A stretch of 64,000 bases of DNA, taken from positions 1 through 64,000 of the forward strand of contig MAAF01000039.1 in the NCBI GenBank assembly GCA_002163005.1. The letters run 5' to 3'. Under the pieces are notes generated by a model. It was not told the DNA's origin and searched no databases. It was given only the letters and a program-made list of their open reading frames with translations. Made by a program: the position numbers and the translations under genes. The DNA comes from Colwellia psychrerythraea. Its GTDB lineage: Bacteria; Pseudomonadota; Gammaproteobacteria; Enterobacterales; Alteromonadaceae. How positions within the stretch are numbered: the stretch's first letter is position 1; each line of letters begins with the position of its first letter. This document shows, in pieces, positions 8,942-17,771 of this stretch.

Positions 8942-9754
8942 CTAAGCTTTACGACGAGCTGCACCAGCTAATCCTAAAAGACCTAAACCGAAGATAGCTA
9001 AGCTAGTTGGTTCTGGAACTTTATTCGCTAATTGACCAGTAGATACAGTCGAATATAGCTGACCACCTTGAAAAATTGAAGAGCTAGTCATCTTAATATC
9101 CGACACAGTCTCATTGTAATCTAATGCTGCAACTACATCAGCTAAACCACCGACAACACTAAGTTCGATATTAGCAAAACCGCCTAATAGACTACCTTTT
9201 ACTTCAAAGCTATCAAATACAAGTGATGCCCAAAGTGTACCATCTTGTGCATCCGCAACTTCAGTGTGAGCACTATCATTAGTATTAGTTAAGTTACCAA
9301 AATTGCCAAATGGAGTCGCCTCGTCAAAATAAACGTTTAACCAAGCATTATCGGTATTATAGACCAATTGATCACCAACAATAGACTCAAGCACAAGTCC
9401 ACCAAATGCGTAAGTTAATTCACAAGAAGCACAAGTTGTCGGGTTAAATGCACCACCTACACCACGATTTTCATAAAAGGCATTAAACTCACCAACACCT
9501 ACTAATTCACCAGTAGGGTTTAATGGTGAAATAGCCGCACCAGAAATCAGTGTGCTTTGTCCTTCTGAGCCCGTACCGTATATTCCAGCAGTTGGATCTG
9601 CATTCCATTGCTGAAAAGTAAAACCTGCAGCAACACCGTTTTGAGGACCAAATGCATCCCAAGTGATCCCACCGGCATTAACTTCATCAGCAGAAACAGC
9701 TGAACTTGCTAAAGCAATGGCAGAAGCAGCGATTATTTTTTTAAAGTTATTCAT
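8942..9754 (-). CDS. PEP-CTERM sorting domain protein
   Basis: A 270-residue exported protein. The N-terminus has a signal peptide (MNNFKKIIAASAIALASSAVSA). The C-terminus has the sorting signal: VPEPTSLAIFG, a hydrophobic stretch and a basic end ARRKA. Such proteins are recognised by the exosortase XrtA/EpsH and are linked to exopolysaccharide or biofilm. The middle is rich in G, N, T and D, with two cysteines (TCASCEL) and no domain I recognise. No exosortase lies in the window. It is next to two PrsT genes on the same strand, which fits the system. A sigma-54-like promoter is proposed at 9802-9818. Confidence 0.92.
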   Translation of the reverse strand: MNNFKKIIAASAIALASSAVSADEVNAGGITWDAFGPQNGVAAGFTFQQWNADPTAGIYGTGSEGQSTLISGAAISPLNPTGELVGVGEFNAFYENRGVGGAFNPTTCASCELTYAFGGLVLESIVGDQLVYNTDNAWLNVYFDEATPFGNFGNLTNTNDSAHTEVADAQDGTLWASLVFDSFEVKGSLLGGFANIELSVVGGLADVVAALDYNETVSDIKMTSSSIFQGGQLYSTVSTGQLANKVPEPTSLAIFGLGLLGLAGAARRKA

Positions 9755-9801
9755 TTTATTTCCTTATTTTATTTTATTATTTTTACTATTAAATAGTTAT
9801 A

Positions 9802-9818
9802 TACACGGAATGTGCCAA
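9802..9818 (-). promoter_or_regulatory. Candidate sigma-54 promoter of the PEP-CTERM gene
   Basis: On the minus strand the sequence TTGGCACATTCCGTGTA has a perfect -24 element (TTGGCAC) and the right spacing to a weaker -12 element (GTGTA instead of TTGCA). It lies about 48 bases before the start codon. PEP-CTERM genes are often controlled by the sigma-54 activator PrsR, which is why this imperfect match is listed. Confidence 0.4.
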
Positions 9819-9943
9819 CAATTAAAATTAAAATAAAAACAGTAACTTAAAGTCATTAATTATTATTATATTTATACTGTGTAAAATTTACTGACACAAA
9901 TAAACACTCAGCACGGTTGATTTTACCGATTACTTTACAGACG

Positions 9944-10019
9944 CTTATTTGATAGGCAAGCAGAGTACATTCATGTTGGCTACATGAATGTACGTCAACG
10001 CAACTTACTTTCAAATAAG
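9944..10019. repeat. Compound inverted repeat between prsT and the PEP-CTERM gene
   Basis: Inner arms GTACATTCATGT (9965-9976) and ACATGAATGTAC (9982-9993) are perfect 12-base complements around TGGCT. Outer arms CTTATTTGA (9944-9952) and TCAAATAAG (10011-10019) are also perfect. The 310-base gap 9755-10065 holds this element and the promoter region; nothing else is evident. No T-run follows, so it is not a standard terminator. Confidence 0.7.
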
Positions 10020-10065
10020 TGCTACCTTTGACTTCTTCTCTTGTATAAATATTTAGCGACGTTTA

Positions 10066-12687
10066 TTATTTACTCTTACTCTGTTCAATCAGTGCCCTAG
10101 CCTGAATCAAGTTAGCTTGTACTTCTGCACTAACAGATCCCTTACTCACTGCATCTTCAAGCACAAATATGCCTTTAGCCAACTCATTATTAGCGACCAA
10201 AATCACTCCATAAGATTCCTGTATGACTAAACTATCACCTTGTAATTGCAGCGCTTTCTCAATATTTTTTAAGGCAAGCTTAACCTGCCCTATTTTGTAC
10301 TGATTCCAAGCAAGGTTATTCAACAACAATGCATTCTTGGGCGACGATTTAGACAAAAATAAATACTGAATTATTTTTTTATCTCTATCTTGCGCATCAT
10401 ATAAACTAGCCAAAAGTAAACGTATTTGCTCATTTTTAGGGTGCTCTTCAATATAGGACTCCAATAATCTTTCAGCTTCATTAGACTGCCCTGAAAGTTT
10501 AAGCGCACGAGCAAGGCTAATAAGATTTAGTGGATTTGCTTTTATCTCATAAGCAGCAGAAAAAGCATCAATAGCTTCAGGATATTTTTTTTCATACAGA
10601 GCCACTTCACCAGCTACTGTATCCAGTAAATGATGCGAGACTTGTTTTCTTTTCAACCTAGCCAACATCTCTTTGGCCTGAATAACATTATTATTTTTGG
10701 CTTCAAGATAAGTGAGTAGTACTAGGACTCTGTCACTTGTGGCATGATAAACATAAGCTTTACGTGCTTGAACTAATGCTTGAGCGTAATCTGTTAAGCT
10801 ATTTAAGGTACCGATATAACGTACATTTAGGAGTAAACTTTGAGGCTCTATAACGAGACCCTGAGCATACGCTATACTGGATTTTTTAATGTCTTGTTGT
10901 TGCAAATAGCTATCACCCAATACCATATAATAAGATGAAGTTAATTGTTCTTTTGCGGAGACTTGTTCTAACACAGTTATAGATTCATCAAGTTGCTTAT
11001 TCATTCGCAAACTTTGCGCAAGGGCAATTGTCAGAGTTAGGCTATCTCGGTATTCATAACCAGATAGAAGCTCAATCACTTTTTTTGTCATTTCGTCATT
11101 ATTAGCAAGTAATATAAGGTTTTTTAATGCCCCTTGATGCTCACTAGAGATATCGAAAATTCGTTTATATAACGCTAACGCAGCCTGATTTCGATTGTTT
11201 TTTTGTTTTAATAACGCCAAATTGAACAAACTTGCAACATTCTCTGGTTTTAATAGCAAGACTTGCTCAAAACTTTCCGCTGCTTGCGTGTAATCATTAT
11301 GCTTAACGTAAATAATGCCCTGCAATAATAAGCCTAAGTAGTTGCTATCGACCGAAGCCTTCAGTTTATCTGCTATTTGTTGAGCTTTATTACTTTGATC
11401 TTTTTTCAAATACTCGATAGCTAACACTAGCTGATTGTCTACAAACTGTAAGTCTTGCTGTATTGCATTGCTGTCAGCAAATGTATCACTACTATTTATC
11501 GGCAACTGTTTAGATTTTTCAATTAAAGCTAAAGCACTATCTAGCTCTCCAACACTAATTAAGTTAGCAGTAGTAATTTTTAGTAAGTTAATCTCATCTT
11601 CTGTTAATTCTTGCAGCTCAGAAAGGCTTTTTGCCATTTCAGTAAAGTAGCCAAGCTTAAACTTAATCATGGCTAATAATTTTTTTACCGGGTGAGTGCT
11701 CACCAGATATTCATCGATTGCACTTAGATTAATATAGGCTTGTTCATTATCTCCTAACTGATATGAGCTAACACCTGAAATGAGTCTAGCAATTGTCGCG
11801 CCTTCACTGATCTGTATCACTTTATCAGCATAATTTCTTGCTTCTTCGTAATTTTTATTCTGATATTCAAGCTGTGCTTTAAATTGTAACGCTAAGGGAG
11901 AATCTTTAAATACTTCTAATAACGTATCTGTAAGAACATTTGCTTGTTCAAATTTTTCGGCTTTGATCAGGTTATTCACCTCAAAAAAACGTATCTTATG
12001 ATCTTGTGGGTGATAATTAAGGTAAAGCGCAAAAGCACCACTGGCATGCTCAAATTCTTGCAGTGCATAATACAAATGTCCTTGTACCAACATTGCTTCA
12101 GTAGCGTCTTCTTGCTCATTAAGTAAGTTACTAATAACGACTAAACCTTGGGCAAACTCTCGTTCCGCATAATGAACATAAGCTTGTGCTATCTGGCTAT
12201 ATACAGCTTCTTGGTTAATCGCTATCGCTTGTGCTAAATAATCTTGACCTCGCGCCATTTTGTTCTGCTTTAATGCAGCGATACCCGCATAGGTTAATAC
12301 CTGAATATAATCGTTATCAGCCAAATCAGCACTACGCTCAACCAACAGATAAACATCATCAAATTTATCTAAGTGAGCTAGTATTCTTGCCATCAAAACA
12401 ACGACATTAGAAATATCTAGACCTAATTCAACAGCTCTTGAAAGTTCTTTTTCTGCATTTAAATAGCTACCTTGTTCTAAATAAGCACTCGCTAGTACAA
12501 AGCGAGCATTAGCATTCTTAGGCTCAAGGCGGACCGCATTTTTAAACTCTATTACTGCACTTGAAAAATCCCTCACTTGAACAAAATTGTTACCACTACT
12601 AATCAATTGTTGTGCTGTTTTTGTTTCACTACACGCACTTAACATTAACACTAATACTATGGCTGAATATTTTATGTACTTTTTCAT
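10066..12687 (-). CDS. prsT: PEP-CTERM system TPR-repeat lipoprotein PrsT (copy 2)
   Basis: An 873-residue lipoprotein: lipobox LMLSAC with Cys19, then an almost unbroken series of tetratricopeptide repeats (for example AVIEFKNAVRLEPKNANARF and QAAESFEQVLLLKPENVASL). This matches the PrsT / PEP_TPR_lipo family, which accompanies exosortase XrtA and probably serves in exopolysaccharide export or in anchoring sorted proteins. It lies 87 bases after the paralogue at 12775-15519 on the same strand with a terminator in the gap, so it may have its own promoter or depend on read-through. It is downstream of that paralogue and upstream of the PEP-CTERM gene. Confidence 0.88.
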   Translation of the reverse strand: MKKYIKYSAIVLVLMLSACSETKTAQQLISSGNNFVQVRDFSSAVIEFKNAVRLEPKNANARFVLASAYLEQGSYLNAEKELSRAVELGLDISNVVVLMARILAHLDKFDDVYLLVERSADLADNDYIQVLTYAGIAALKQNKMARGQDYLAQAIAINQEAVYSQIAQAYVHYAEREFAQGLVVISNLLNEQEDATEAMLVQGHLYYALQEFEHASGAFALYLNYHPQDHKIRFFEVNNLIKAEKFEQANVLTDTLLEVFKDSPLALQFKAQLEYQNKNYEEARNYADKVIQISEGATIARLISGVSSYQLGDNEQAYINLSAIDEYLVSTHPVKKLLAMIKFKLGYFTEMAKSLSELQELTEDEINLLKITTANLISVGELDSALALIEKSKQLPINSSDTFADSNAIQQDLQFVDNQLVLAIEYLKKDQSNKAQQIADKLKASVDSNYLGLLLQGIIYVKHNDYTQAAESFEQVLLLKPENVASLFNLALLKQKNNRNQAALALYKRIFDISSEHQGALKNLILLANNDEMTKKVIELLSGYEYRDSLTLTIALAQSLRMNKQLDESITVLEQVSAKEQLTSSYYMVLGDSYLQQQDIKKSSIAYAQGLVIEPQSLLLNVRYIGTLNSLTDYAQALVQARKAYVYHATSDRVLVLLTYLEAKNNNVIQAKEMLARLKRKQVSHHLLDTVAGEVALYEKKYPEAIDAFSAAYEIKANPLNLISLARALKLSGQSNEAERLLESYIEEHPKNEQIRLLLASLYDAQDRDKKIIQYLFLSKSSPKNALLLNNLAWNQYKIGQVKLALKNIEKALQLQGDSLVIQESYGVILVANNELAKGIFVLEDAVSKGSVSAEVQANLIQARALIEQSKSK

Positions 12688-12726
12688 ATCAATCCCTTGT
12701 TCTATTTTACTTACCTTAAATAAACT

Positions 12727-12756
12727 AAAAAACGACTGCCATTGCAGTCGTTTTTA
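12727..12756 (-). terminator. Rho-independent terminator between the two prsT genes
   Basis: AAAAAACGACTGC-CATT-GCAGTCGTTTTT. On the minus strand it falls 20 bases beyond the stop of the upstream prsT gene and ends in a T-run; symmetrical A and T flanks make it potentially bidirectional. Confidence 0.88.
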
Positions 12757-12774
12757 TTAACTGGTTAAGCAAAG

Positions 12775-15519
12775 TTACAATTGGGCCAATAACTTTGATT
12801 TTTTCTTTTGTTGCTCATCTGTGATGGTAGAGGCTCTGCTTAATAAATCTTTCGCTTCATTTATTCGATTATTTGCAATAAGCGCCTCAACATAATTTAA
12901 TTGAATATCAACGTCCTTACCTTTAGCTATTTCAGACGCTTTACTGGCATATTTCAAGGCTGCTCTTTTATCACCGGAACCTAATAACACTTTAGCGTAA
13001 GTATCAACAATGTTGGCAATATGCGGCGCCAATTCAAATGCCTTTTCAGCATGTTCTAGGGCTTTGTTGATATTATTTTGTTCCAAATATAACCAAGCAA
13101 GGTTGTTATGGGCAACTACATTTTTCGGTTGCTTTTTAACAACGTCATCATAAACCACAATCGCTTTATTGCTATCATTTTCAAGGTATAATCCTGCAAG
13201 CATTGTTTCGATACGGTTATTATTGGGGTCAATCGTCCGATAGTGCTCTAACACTTTTACTGCCTTGTCATTATCTTTATTGCCTAAATGAGCTCCTGCT
13301 AAATAAATAGCATTTTGACTGCTAGGATAGGTCTGGTAAAACACGGTTAACTTAGGTAACGCTTGAACATAATTCTCTTCTAAAAGAAATATTCGTCCAA
13401 GTAAACCTTCCTTAAGTGCGTCGTTAATATCCTTACTCGCTAAAATTTTATAAAGACTTTTAGCAGGAGATATTTGCTTGCTGTTTAGCAATAACTGCAT
13501 TTGAATTAACTGTAAAACCAAATTATCATGATGGTTTTCAAGCCCGCGTTTAATAACAGTTAAAGCACGCTCATAATTTCTTTGACTCGCGTAGAAATCA
13601 GTTAACAGCACAACAGCTTCAATATGGTAAGGGTTATCTTTCAACCATTTTTCTAACGTGGGTCGTATTTTTTCGGCATTATTTTGTTTTTTATAGGTAA
13701 GTAGCAATAATTGCCAGTAACGCTTAGGCAATTTTTCAGTCTCGGCGATTGATACTAGTAAACTCTCGGCCTGCTTTAATTGACCTAAACTCAACATAGC
13801 CTCGGATACCAATATGGCTTTATTGACATCTGTTTTATCAAGCTCATAAGCAGCGGTCAGTTTTGCTAGTGCCATTTCATTGCGATAAACACCAAAATAC
13901 TGTCTTAATACTTTATTATTTGTAGGTGCAATGGTTATTAAATAATCAGCACGCTGCTTACTTAAGGGGATGTCTTTTTGTTTACGAGCTATACGTAATT
14001 GTTCGATCAGAGCAAAAAAATTGTCTTGCTCTAAGCTTAAACTTTTCTTAAGTGCTTGCTCTGCTTGATCATATTTTTCTTCTTTTATGGCAATACTCGC
14101 TAATAAATTAAAACTACTTGCTTTGTCTGGGTATTGCTTTTGCCATTTTTCAGCAATGGCCTTAGCCTTAGCGATATCACCTCTTTGCAATGCGGCAAAT
14201 GCTATTGCTAATTCTGCTTCAATAAGCTCGGGGTTGAGCTTTACTGCATCTTGTAAATTCTCTATGCCCGAAGGGTCGTTCATCATTAATTTTAAAATCC
14301 CCTGACGAGCATTATGAGAAGCATTTTTTGAGTTGTTTTGCTCATTTTGAACCAGTAGCTTCTTAGCTTCTGTGGTCGCGCCTAACTCTAATAGTTTATA
14401 ACTCAAAGAAGATAAAAATTGAGAGTTAACCTCATCAGTGCCATCAAAATCACCAATAGTGGCACTAATCTCATCGATTAAACCTAGTTCTAACTGAGTA
14501 ACCGCAAGCATGCGACGAGCTTGATGATCATTAGGTAGGTACTTAATAATCGCATTTAAGTGATGATAGCTTTGCTGCCAACTTTTAAGATAAAAAGCAC
14601 TCGCTCCTGCCACTAATTTTAAATTAAATTGATTAAAGTCTGCTGATAATGCTGCTTCAGCATGCTCACTGGCTTTGGCAAAGTCTTTTGCTTGAAAACG
14701 CACCATGGCTTTAATATAGTTCGCAAAAGGTTGGTTACTAACTTTAGCTAAGATAGCATCTGCATGTTGCTCAGCTTCCTCATCATGACCTGCTTTAAGT
14801 AATGCATTAGCTAATAATAATTGCACCATGGAGAATCGTGGTTGTAACTCCATATATTGCTTAAAGCTGTCTACCGCCAGTGGATATTCTTTAGTCACCA
14901 TAGCCACTTGTCCCTGCAACATCAGAGCATCAACTTGCTTAGCATCTATGGTTAGAATTCTCGAAATAAGAGTGTTCACTTCCTCATATTTATTTTCTGA
15001 TAACTGAAGGTACGCCGAGGCCAGCATACTATAAAGATTTTGTTGGGCAATAAACTGCGCTAATTCAACACTTTGCTTAGCTAATTCTGGTTGTTCGCTA
15101 CGCAGTGCCGCTAATGTTCGGTAGGCTAAATACTGGCTTCGTTCTTCCGCAGCGAGCTCCTTAGCTGCAGTACTTAAGGCGATAACATCACTATCACTTT
15201 CAGTTAAAATGTAAGCACGCGCCAGTATAGGTAATACTTTATTATTCGGATATTTTAATGAGTACGCGCGTTCTAGTTCTTTAACCGCACCAAGACCGTC
15301 ACCTAAGTTTAGATAGATTTGACCTAATAAAAATCGTGCTTCAGCATTTTTAGTGTCAGCTCGAATAGCATTTTTTAATTCAATAACACTTTCATTAATT
15401 TTGTTTTCATTTAGATAGCTTTTTGCATTTTCTAAATGAGATTCAACAGAGACTTGTTCACCACAAGCCGATATTGCCAGAGCGATACTTAAACAGAGAG
15501 AGGCTTTTACAAATTTCAT
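12775..15519 (-). CDS. prsT: PEP-CTERM system TPR-repeat lipoprotein PrsT (copy 1)
   Basis: A 914-residue lipoprotein with lipobox AISAC (Cys19) and tetratricopeptide repeats along its length, for example SVIELKNAIRADTKNAEARF and NVVAHNNLAWLYLEQNNINK. Same family as the adjacent 10066-12687 gene and about the usual length (900 residues). The two differ too much to be a recent duplication, so they probably have distinct roles. The gene is preceded by a terminator-like hairpin at 15567-15600, very close to the start, which could act as an attenuator or could end transcription from the phosphomannomutase gene. Confidence 0.88.
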   Translation of the reverse strand: MKFVKASLCLSIALAISACGEQVSVESHLENAKSYLNENKINESVIELKNAIRADTKNAEARFLLGQIYLNLGDGLGAVKELERAYSLKYPNNKVLPILARAYILTESDSDVIALSTAAKELAAEERSQYLAYRTLAALRSEQPELAKQSVELAQFIAQQNLYSMLASAYLQLSENKYEEVNTLISRILTIDAKQVDALMLQGQVAMVTKEYPLAVDSFKQYMELQPRFSMVQLLLANALLKAGHDEEAEQHADAILAKVSNQPFANYIKAMVRFQAKDFAKASEHAEAALSADFNQFNLKLVAGASAFYLKSWQQSYHHLNAIIKYLPNDHQARRMLAVTQLELGLIDEISATIGDFDGTDEVNSQFLSSLSYKLLELGATTEAKKLLVQNEQNNSKNASHNARQGILKLMMNDPSGIENLQDAVKLNPELIEAELAIAFAALQRGDIAKAKAIAEKWQKQYPDKASSFNLLASIAIKEEKYDQAEQALKKSLSLEQDNFFALIEQLRIARKQKDIPLSKQRADYLITIAPTNNKVLRQYFGVYRNEMALAKLTAAYELDKTDVNKAILVSEAMLSLGQLKQAESLLVSIAETEKLPKRYWQLLLLTYKKQNNAEKIRPTLEKWLKDNPYHIEAVVLLTDFYASQRNYERALTVIKRGLENHHDNLVLQLIQMQLLLNSKQISPAKSLYKILASKDINDALKEGLLGRIFLLEENYVQALPKLTVFYQTYPSSQNAIYLAGAHLGNKDNDKAVKVLEHYRTIDPNNNRIETMLAGLYLENDSNKAIVVYDDVVKKQPKNVVAHNNLAWLYLEQNNINKALEHAEKAFELAPHIANIVDTYAKVLLGSGDKRAALKYASKASEIAKGKDVDIQLNYVEALIANNRINEAKDLLSRASTITDEQQKKKSKLLAQL

Positions 15520-15566
15520 GTCAAAATTCCTTTTGCAGTTATCATTATTATTAAGCTAACAAAAAA

Positions 15567-15600
15567 TAAAACCCATTAACAGCCAAGCTAATGGGTTTTA
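15567..15600 (-). terminator. Terminator or attenuator hairpin upstream of prsT copy 1
   Basis: TAAAACCCATTA / TAATGGGTTTTA arms of 12 bases around a 10-base loop. On the minus strand the stem is followed by a T-rich tract (ATTTTTTG). It lies 48 bases before the prsT start and about 320 bases after the phosphomannomutase stop. Confidence 0.65.
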
Positions 15601-15918
15601 TACCCAAACCACTTAAAGATGCGTGTTTCAGGAAGCTTGAGCGATTCATGATCAAGGCGCCTCATCTTATTAAGGGTTATTCCCTTAAAGAAGGAAGCAA
15701 CGAAGAACATGATTTTCTTAACGATCTGTTAACTATTTACTTTGCTAAAGCTTTACATACTAATTTAATTAGCTGGCTCTGCTTATCTCGTTGAGAAAAA
15801 GTGTGATTCATCTGGCTAATTATTTGCTGATTTATAGTAGCGCGAGCCATTGCCTGACGCCAGTGCTTGTTGCTGCTTTATTCTACCAGGGCTCGATGCT
15901 TCTGACTGAGATTGCCAT
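15599..15918. repeat. Intergenic segment beginning with a dispersed TATACCC repeat; no gene seen
   Basis: The left end TATACCCAAACCACTTAAAG resembles TATACCCAAGCCAGCTCAAG at 53343, and I know similar ends from repeats scattered in Alteromonadales genomes. The rest (GATGCGTGTTTCAGGAAGC onward) contains short open frames on both strands without recognisable domains or ribosome sites. I take it as repeat or decayed sequence. Confidence 0.5.
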
Positions 15919-17328
15919 TCAAACTAATAACAAAGCTAATACTTGCTCTGTTTTTTCCTGCATTAATGCCACATCACCTTTAGATTCAACATTTAAACGA
16001 ACCACTGGTTCTGTATTGCTACTACGTAAATTAAAGCGCCAGTTGCCAAACTCCATACTAATACCATCAGTTTTATCAACCACTTGTGCTTGTTGTTGAT
16101 AAAAAGTAAAAACTCGCGCAATCGCTGCTTTAGGATCGGCAATGGTATTATTAATTTCACCCGAAGATGGGTATGCCGCTATGCGTTCTTTTACTAAACT
16201 AGAAAGCGGCTGTTTACGCAAACAAACAAGTTCAGCAATTAATAACCAAGGGATCATGCCGCTATCACAATAGAAGAAATCACGGAAATAGTGATGAGCA
16301 CTCATTTCACCGCCATAAATTGCATCTTCACTACGCATACGCTCTTTAATAAAGGCGTGACCCGTTTTACTTTGAATGGCTTGACCACCTGCTTTTTCGG
16401 CAATATCAATAGTGTTCCAAGTTAAACGTGGATCATGAATAATCTTAGCTTCTGCTTTATTGCCTTCAACTTTACTTAAAAAATTATCTGCTAATAAGCC
16501 AACAATATAATAGCCTTCAATAAACTCACCGTTTTCATCGAACAAGAAACAACGATCAAAGTCGCCATCCCAGGCAATGCCCATATCAGCGCCGTGTTTA
16601 ATTACCGCATCACGTGTCGCGGCGCGGTTTTCTATCAATAATGGATTAGGGATACCATTAGGGAAACTACCATCAGGCTGATGATGTACTTTAATAAATT
16701 CAACAGGAACATTTAAGGCATTAAAGGCACTTTCAATAGCATCAAGCGCGGGGCCTGCCGTGCCATTTCCTGCGTTCACTACTAGTTTCAACGGAGTAAT
16801 ATTTTTATCATCAATATAGGTTAATAAGTGCTCGGTATAAGGTTGAGTAATATCAACTGTTGTTAACGTGCCTACTGTTTTAACATCGACAAAGTCATTT
16901 TTCTCGGCAAGCCTTTGAATGTCGAAAAGTCCAGTATCACCACTAATAGGCTTTGAATTTTCGCGAACTAGCTTCATGCCATTATAATCAATGGGATTGT
17001 GACTTGCGGTAACAACAATGCCACCATCGCATTGTAAATGACTGGTGGCGAAGTAAATATGTTCTGTGCCCGCTAAACCTAAGTCAATAACGTTAGTACC
17101 ACCTGCCATTAAACCTTCAGCCAACGCATGTTTTAACTCTTCACTGGTTAAGCGAATATCACCGCCTACTACCACGGTTTTTGCTTTTGTGTGTTGAGCA
17201 AAAGCGCGACCCACACGGTAGGCAACATCGGTATTTAATTGTTCGCCTAATTTTCCACGGATATCATAAGCTTTGAAACAGGTTATTGCAGAAGGGCCTG
17301 ACGTTAAGGCAACTTTAGAAGATGTCAT
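15919..17328 (-). CDS. cpsG: Phosphomannomutase (CpsG/ManB-type)
   Basis: A 469-residue alpha-D-phosphohexomutase. It has the active-site serine loop [13 protein letters not shown] (Ser109), the metal-binding loop WDGDFDRCF, the sugar-recognition motif [10 protein letters not shown] and the phosphate-binding loop [14 protein letters not shown] near the C-terminus. It converts mannose-6-phosphate to mannose-1-phosphate for GDP-mannose and polysaccharide synthesis. SAHHYF and overall layout resemble the CpsG/ManB group more than PgcA or GlmM. It lies upstream of the PrsT genes on the same strand but 400 bases away, so a functional link through exopolysaccharide is possible but not proven. Confidence 0.9.
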   Translation of the reverse strand: MTSSKVALTSGPSAITCFKAYDIRGKLGEQLNTDVAYRVGRAFAQHTKAKTVVVGGDIRLTSEELKHALAEGLMAGGTNVIDLGLAGTEHIYFATSHLQCDGGIVVTASHNPIDYNGMKLVRENSKPISGDTGLFDIQRLAEKNDFVDVKTVGTLTTVDITQPYTEHLLTYIDDKNITPLKLVVNAGNGTAGPALDAIESAFNALNVPVEFIKVHHQPDGSFPNGIPNPLLIENRAATRDAVIKHGADMGIAWDGDFDRCFLFDENGEFIEGYYIVGLLADNFLSKVEGNKAEAKIIHDPRLTWNTIDIAEKAGGQAIQSKTGHAFIKERMRSEDAIYGGEMSAHHYFRDFFYCDSGMIPWLLIAELVCLRKQPLSSLVKERIAAYPSSGEINNTIADPKAAIARVFTFYQQQAQVVDKTDGISMEFGNWRFNLRSSNTEPVVRLNVESKGDVALMQEKTEQVLALLLV

Positions 17329-17406
17329 GGAGTAATCTCGTCCTTGGTCTTGTATTAATTATAGGGTGGATGATGTTGTGAAAAACAGGATCAAAATCTA
17401 ATAATA

Positions 17407-17658
17407 TTAGCTTGATGCTATTTTTTCTTCTAATTCAGCTAATTTAGCTTCAAGTTCAGAAATTTTAGCGCGTGTTTTGATCAATACTTGCGTTTGCACA
17501 TCAAACTCTTCGCGTGTTACCACATCAAGCTGTGATAATTTACTTTGTAAAACAGATTTTGCTTTATCTTCAAAATCATTCGCCATGCTTTTTAAACCTG
17601 GAGGGATAGATTCTGTTACTTGTTTGGCAATTTCTTCAATCTTTTTTGCATTCAACAT
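17407..17658 (-). CDS. ubiK: Ubiquinone biosynthesis accessory factor UbiK
   Basis: 83 residues of the BMFP/YqiC family: an N-terminal amphipathic stretch (LNAKKIEEIAKQVTESIPPG), DFEDKAKSVLQSKLSQLDVV and a C-terminal coiled coil (LIKTRAKISELEAKLAELEE). UbiK helps assemble the soluble Ubi complex with UbiJ for aerobic ubiquinone synthesis. It is divergent from rep, and ubiE-ubiJ-ubiB lies about 4 kb away, past rep. Confidence 0.92.
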   Translation of the reverse strand: MLNAKKIEEIAKQVTESIPPGLKSMANDFEDKAKSVLQSKLSQLDVVTREEFDVQTQVLIKTRAKISELEAKLAELEEKIASS

Positions 17659-17771
17659 AATAATTTCTCATCAATTTTCACTTAGAGCCATTGTAACTGT
17701 TTTGCACATGACTAAAAACAGGTAAAATCTACCACATGAAAGTTTATTCGAATTAAGTAACGATAAAAGTA

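Noticed and set aside
15591..16099. Short plus-strand frames near the phosphomannomutase end
   Set aside because: They translate a dispersed repeat and the antisense of cpsG; no ribosome sites or domains.
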